Both the position numbers and the translations under genes were made by a program. From positions 124,001-188,000 of the forward strand of contig JABHDC010000253.1 in NCBI GenBank assembly GCA_018673255.1: a DNA stretch of 64,000 nt, in the 5' to 3' direction. This DNA is from Gemmatimonadota bacterium (GTDB lineage Bacteria; Latescibacterota; UBA2968; UBA8231). This document shows positions 60,667-64,000 of the stretch, one piece after another (positions within the stretch are counted from its first letter, which is position 1; every line of letters begins with the position of its first letter). The notes beneath the pieces are model-generated. The model ran no database searches. It saw only the letters and a program-made list of their open reading frames with translations, and was not told the origin of the DNA.

Positions 60667-62268
60667 GTGCAACCGAATATTCTGTGGATCTCACTCGAGG
60701 ACACGAGTCCTCGCTTCGGTTGCTATGGTGATCAAGTCGCCCGTACTCCGAATATCGACCGTCTCGCAAGACAGGGGTGCATCTTTCCGAATGCGTTCTC
60801 TGTGGCAGGTGTCTGTGCCCCCAGCCGTGCGGCGATCATCACCGGCATGTATCCCACGTCGATCGGTGCACATCACATGCGTACGAGCCACACCAGTGCC
60901 GACGCGCCCACCTTACCCACGCCCTATGACTGCTGCCCTCCACCGCATGTGAAGTGTTTCACCGAATATCTACGGGCGGCGGGTTACTACTGCACGAACA
61001 ATGTGAAGACGGACTACCAGTTCGCGCCGCCGCGCACGGCCTGGGATGAGTTGAGCACGACCGGTCACTGGCGCCACCGTGCACCCGGCCAGCCGTTCTT
61101 CGCCGTCTTCAATCCCACGGTGACACACGAGAGTGGCATGTGGCCGGAGAAGCGCAACGGCTCTCTGCGGACCGATCCCGATCGAGTCGAGTTGCCACCC
61201 TATCTGCCCGACACGCCGGCCGGCCGGCAGGCCCTGGCCCAGCACTACGACAATCTCGAGACGGCCGATGCTCGCGTGGGTGAGTTACTCGACCAGCTCG
61301 ATGCAGATGGCCTGGCAGATAACACGATCGTCTTCCTCTGGAGCGACCACGGTGAGGGCCTGCCGCGAGGCAAACGCTGGCCCTACGATGCGGGAATCCG
61401 CATTCCTCTCATCGTGCGCTGGCCCGGCACATTGAGTGGCGGAATCAGCAATCAGCGTCTGGTCAGTCTCATCGATCTGGCGCCGACCATGCTGTCGCTG
61501 GCCGGCGCCGTACGGCCGACTCATCTGCAGGGCCGGCCTTTCCTGGGCGAGGAGTCAAAGCCCCGGGACTACGTCTTTGCCTCCCGTGACCGCCACGATG
61601 AAGCCTACGATCGTGTGCGGGCCGTGCGGGATCGGCGCTACAAGCTGATCCGTCACTACGAACCACAGCGGCCGTATCTACCTTGGATTCCGTATCGCAA
61701 CAAACATCCGGTCATGCAGGAGTTGTGGCGGCGGTACGCTGCCGACACGCTCGAGGGCGCAGAGAATCTGCTGTTCCAGTGGCCCCGCCCACCGGAGGAG
61801 CTCTACGACACGCAGGCCGATCCCTTCGAGATGGTGAATCTGGCCGACGATGCAGACTACGCACCGATACGAGTGCGTCTGCAGCGTGCCCTCGGCAGTT
61901 GGATCGAAGAGGTCGGCGATCTGGGTGCGATCAGTGAGTCAGAGATGGTGCGCGGCTGGTATCCGGACGGGAAGCAGCCAGTCACGGCGGCGCCGGTTGT
62001 CTCATTCTACGATCCGGAGCGTGATGGCCTGGAAGTGGCAGACTCTCGACCCATCGCACTGCGGTCGCCGGCATTGGCTCAGTTGCAGTGCTCGACCCAG
62101 GGTGCCTCGATCGCCTACACCTTCGACGCCGGCGACGATGTACACTGGTCTCTCTATTCGGAGCCTCTCAGATTGCGCCCCAAGACCCAGACGCTTCGTG
62201 CACGAGCGATCCGCATCGGTTACCAGGAGAGTGACGAGTTGGAGACGAGACTCGAGGTCTCCCCATGA
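60667..62268 (+). CDS. Sulfatase
   Basis: 533 residues of the formylglycine-dependent sulfatase family. Metal site ILWISLEDTSPRFGCYGD near the N terminus, the modification motif C50-A-P-S-R (VCAPSRAAIITGMYPTSIGAHHMR), and IVFLWSDHGEGLPRGKRWPYDAGIRIPLIVRWPG with the metal-binding Asp-His. C50 must be converted to formylglycine; no maturase gene is in the window. GTG 60667 with AAGGAGAAGG upstream is preferred to the frame opening at 60592. No signal peptide, so probably cytoplasmic or heparan-N-sulfatase-like in layout. The C-terminal ~80 residues form an extra domain. Confidence 0.92.
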   Translation: MQPNILWISLEDTSPRFGCYGDQVARTPNIDRLARQGCIFPNAFSVAGVCAPSRAAIITGMYPTSIGAHHMRTSHTSADAPTLPTPYDCCPPPHVKCFTEYLRAAGYYCTNNVKTDYQFAPPRTAWDELSTTGHWRHRAPGQPFFAVFNPTVTHESGMWPEKRNGSLRTDPDRVELPPYLPDTPAGRQALAQHYDNLETADARVGELLDQLDADGLADNTIVFLWSDHGEGLPRGKRWPYDAGIRIPLIVRWPGTLSGGISNQRLVSLIDLAPTMLSLAGAVRPTHLQGRPFLGEESKPRDYVFASRDRHDEAYDRVRAVRDRRYKLIRHYEPQRPYLPWIPYRNKHPVMQELWRRYAADTLEGAENLLFQWPRPPEELYDTQADPFEMVNLADDADYAPIRVRLQRALGSWIEEVGDLGAISESEMVRGWYPDGKQPVTAAPVVSFYDPERDGLEVADSRPIALRSPALAQLQCSTQGASIAYTFDAGDDVHWSLYSEPLRLRPKTQTLRARAIRIGYQESDELETRLEVSP

Positions 62269-62347
62269 ATGCTCGGTCTCTCAAAGTGACTCGATCCGCA
62301 CGCGCTCTCAGCCACAGGCGTGTGTTTATCGTGGCAGTGGCGGCGTC

Positions 62348-63736
62348 ATGACGCGGAAGCGACCGATCGTAATCGTCGAACCGGATCCGGCCTGGGCCAC
62401 TCAATTCCAGGAGATGGCGGTGGTCCTGAAGGCTGCACTGGGGTCACTGGCACTGGCCGTCGAACACGTGGGCAGCACATCCGTGCCTGGTCTGCCTGCC
62501 AAGCCGATCATCGACATCGACGTCGTCATCGAGTCACCGGAGCAACTGCCCGATGTGGTCGAGGCTCTCGCAGCCGTGGGCTATCGTCACGAAGGCGACA
62601 TCGGCATTCCGGGTCGGGAAGCCTTCATCCTCGATGGCGCCGAGGCGCCGAACGATGGCACCGGCAGGCACTGGCCCAGGCACCATCTCTACGTCTGTGA
62701 CCAGGACAATACTGAACTGGCCAAACACCTGATGTTCCGGGATACCTTGCGCGCGCATCCCGACATCTCGGCGGCCTACGCGAAGGTGAAACGCGAGCTC
62801 GCAGAGACCTATGTGGACGATGTCGATGCCTACGCCGAGGCGAAGGCATACTTCGTCGAAGGTGTTCTGCGTACCGCTGCCGAGTGGGCAGGTAGAGACG
62901 GCGACGCGGATCCGGGACAGATGGGATCGGAGATCCAGGCCTACTATCGCCGGGGTCGTGAAGCCACTCGATGCCAGGGCGGAAGTGGTCTGCTCGAGTT
63001 TGCGCGGATTCAGGAATTGGTACGCCGGTATCTGCCACCGGCGCCAGCGATTGTTCTGGATGTGGGCGGTGGACCGGCCACCCATGCCGGCTGGTTGGCT
63101 GCCGATGGTTACGAGGTGCACTTGATCGACCCGGTGGAAGAGTTGCTCGAGGATGCCCGAACGGTCTCGGCGGCGCAGCCTCAGGCGCCGATTGCCAGCA
63201 TCAGGATGGGAGAGGCCAGGCAACTGCCCCACGCTGATGGCAGCGTCGATGCGGTCCTCCTCTTCGGCCCCCTCTACCACCTGACCCAACGGCAGGCGCG
63301 CATCGAGGCCCTGCTCGAAGCCGGTCGGGTCGTGCGGCCCGGGGGCGTCATTCTGGCGATCGGTATCTCCCGTTTCGCCTCAGCTCTGGATGGGCTCCTG
63401 CGCCGGTTTGTCGATGACGAAGCCTTCATCGAGATGATGGAACGCGACCTGGACCAGGGCCAACACCGCCGACCGGCCCATCGTGCCACATATTTCACGA
63501 CGGCCTTTTTCCACCACCCCGATGAGCTGGCCAGCGAGGCTACTGATGCCGGCCTGGAAGCGCTGACCACGCTGGCGATCCAGGGACCGGCCTGGCTTCT
63601 GGGAGACTTCGACGAACGATGGGCCGACGAGGCGCACAGGGAGCGGATCCTGGATGTCCTGCGTCGGATTGAGGCGGAGACCTCGATGCTGGGGGCCAGC
63701 GGTCATCTGATGCTTGTGGCGCGCAGGCCGGCATGA
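62348..63736 (+). CDS. GrpB (UPF0157)-methyltransferase fusion protein
   Basis: 462 residues. Residues about 1-175 are a GrpB/UPF0157 nucleotidyltransferase-fold domain: VEHVGSTSVPGLPAKPIIDIDVVIESP, HHLYVCDQDN, HLMFRDTLRAHPDISAAYAKVKRELAETY. Residues about 200-460 are a class I SAM methyltransferase: AIVLDVGGGPATHAGWLAADGYEVHLIDPVEELLEDAR (motif I GGGPA), VDAVLLFGPLYHLT, VVRPGGVILAIGISRF. Such fusions recur in some bacteria, but the task of neither half is known. ATG 62348 is chosen; the frame to 61850 is the shadow of the sulfatase. Its stop overlaps the next ATG by 4 bases. Confidence 0.87.
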   Translation: MTRKRPIVIVEPDPAWATQFQEMAVVLKAALGSLALAVEHVGSTSVPGLPAKPIIDIDVVIESPEQLPDVVEALAAVGYRHEGDIGIPGREAFILDGAEAPNDGTGRHWPRHHLYVCDQDNTELAKHLMFRDTLRAHPDISAAYAKVKRELAETYVDDVDAYAEAKAYFVEGVLRTAAEWAGRDGDADPGQMGSEIQAYYRRGREATRCQGGSGLLEFARIQELVRRYLPPAPAIVLDVGGGPATHAGWLAADGYEVHLIDPVEELLEDARTVSAAQPQAPIASIRMGEARQLPHADGSVDAVLLFGPLYHLTQRQARIEALLEAGRVVRPGGVILAIGISRFASALDGLLRRFVDDEAFIEMMERDLDQGQHRRPAHRATYFTTAFFHHPDELASEATDAGLEALTTLAIQGPAWLLGDFDERWADEAHRERILDVLRRIEAETSMLGASGHLMLVARRPA

Positions 63737-64000
63737 GCACCGAAGGCAATCAGACAGAGAGGCATTTCCGCCTGAGCCTGTCCGAGGATCAGCTGTCGGT
63801 CTGTCGACTCGATGTCGATGGCCGCATCCCTTCATGGGCCACGGGAGATGGATTCTGGGCCGTCCTGCGACGTGAGATGGAACTGACGGTGGTCTGCATC
63901 ACGGATCGCGTGCCTGAAGGAACCTGTCATACGTCGGGTTGGCGTGCCCTGACCATCGATGCCACCCTGGATTTCTCAGAGGTCGGGATTCTCGCAGATC
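63733..64000 (+). CDS. ACT-domain protein, partial
   Basis: First 89 codons, cut by the right window edge. After a short N-terminal stretch, LSLSEDQLSVCRLDVDGRIPSW, DGFWAVLRREMELTVVCITDRVPEGT and GWRALTIDATLDFSEVGILAD match the aspartokinase-type ACT-domain proteins (CASTOR-like, DUF-type pairs) that bind amino acids. The ATG overlaps the previous stop, so it is coupled to the GrpB-methyltransferase gene. Confidence 0.85.
   Translation, partial: MSTEGNQTERHFRLSLSEDQLSVCRLDVDGRIPSWATGDGFWAVLRREMELTVVCITDRVPEGTCHTSGWRALTIDATLDFSEVGILAD

Noticed and set aside
61850..62347. N-terminal extension of the GrpB-methyltransferase frame
   Set aside because: This part is a shifted frame of the sulfatase gene; the GrpB domain begins at ATG 62348.
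1..64000. tRNA, rRNA, tmRNA and CRISPR genes
   Set aside because: No cloverleaf, rRNA core or repeat-spacer pattern was noticed by reading; a covariance-model scan was not possible.

Overview
The window looks like a chromosomal segment of a GC-rich, Gram-negative-type bacterium. Evidence for this is the set of lipoprotein signal peptides, a MltD-type lytic transglycosylase, MreD/PBP2 and a phosphatidylethanolamine pathway (psd, pssA, cdsA). Lysyl-tRNA synthetase is the class I type and RNA-only informational genes are absent. Single-domain response regulators, sulfatase, CehA-type hydrolase and a glycoside-hydrolase-like barrel suggest an uncultured lineage of the FCB/Latescibacterota kind. 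That placement is an inference from gene content and was not tested by a database search. No tRNA, rRNA, CRISPR or prophage was seen. Genes are tightly packed, often with 4-bp ATGA/GTGA overlaps, and several monocistronic units have near-consensus sigma-70 promoters (TTGACA, 16-18 bp, TATNNT).

Layout. 1-6808 (minus): cell envelope cluster running hexapeptide-repeat small membrane protein > LytR_C protein > rsfS > mtnA > SPOR protein > MltD-like > mreD > mrdA (cut by the window edge). 7048-9771 (minus): secreted multi-ASH-domain protein. 10174-13108 (minus): aminotransferase, DapA-like aldolase/lyase and inositol-phosphatase-like protein, translationally coupled. 13327-18137: cNMP/REC regulator, orphan molybdopterin dehydrogenase, stand-alone REC and Sfp-type transferase. 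18127-25439: RidA-like protein, small coiled-coil protein, hydroxyacid dehydrogenase, trxB, CehA-like hydrolase, C45 peptidase and quinone oxidoreductase. 25579-28068 (plus): DCC protein, Ldh-type dehydrogenase, zapA and a FliL-like lipoprotein. 28160-33547: phosphohexomutase, SAM hydrolase, Asp/Gly-rich lipoprotein, then divergent NHL lipoprotein and TPR protein. 33894-35877: infA and class I lysS. 35974-39392: yhbY, fxsA, a mobile palindromic element and comEC. 39474-48686 (minus): a phospholipid operon psd > small membrane protein > ABC exporter fused to a degenerate GGDEF domain > desaturase > cdsA > pssA, followed by GNAT > phosphatase-family enzyme > secreted protein. 48986-50402 (minus): a small accessory island with a 25-residue Cys-rich peptide cistron, two HTH regulators and a 70-aa membrane protein. 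50519-64000 (mostly plus): methyltransferases, TlpA, HEAT lipoprotein, three GNATs, SEC-C protein, glycoside-hydrolase-like protein, flavin reductase, nitrilase, sulfatase, a GrpB-methyltransferase fusion and the start of an ACT-domain protein.

Most unusual items: (1) a three-copy palindromic MITE-like element with compensatory base changes, one copy reduced to a 36-bp hairpin; (2) the self-contained 25-aa peptide gene with consensus promoter, strong ribosome binding site and intrinsic terminator next to sigma-like regulators; (3) the ABC exporter-GGDEF fusion inside a phospholipid operon; (4) the hexapeptide tandem-repeat membrane protein at the head of the envelope cluster; (5) a 25-bp tandem duplication of the infA start region.
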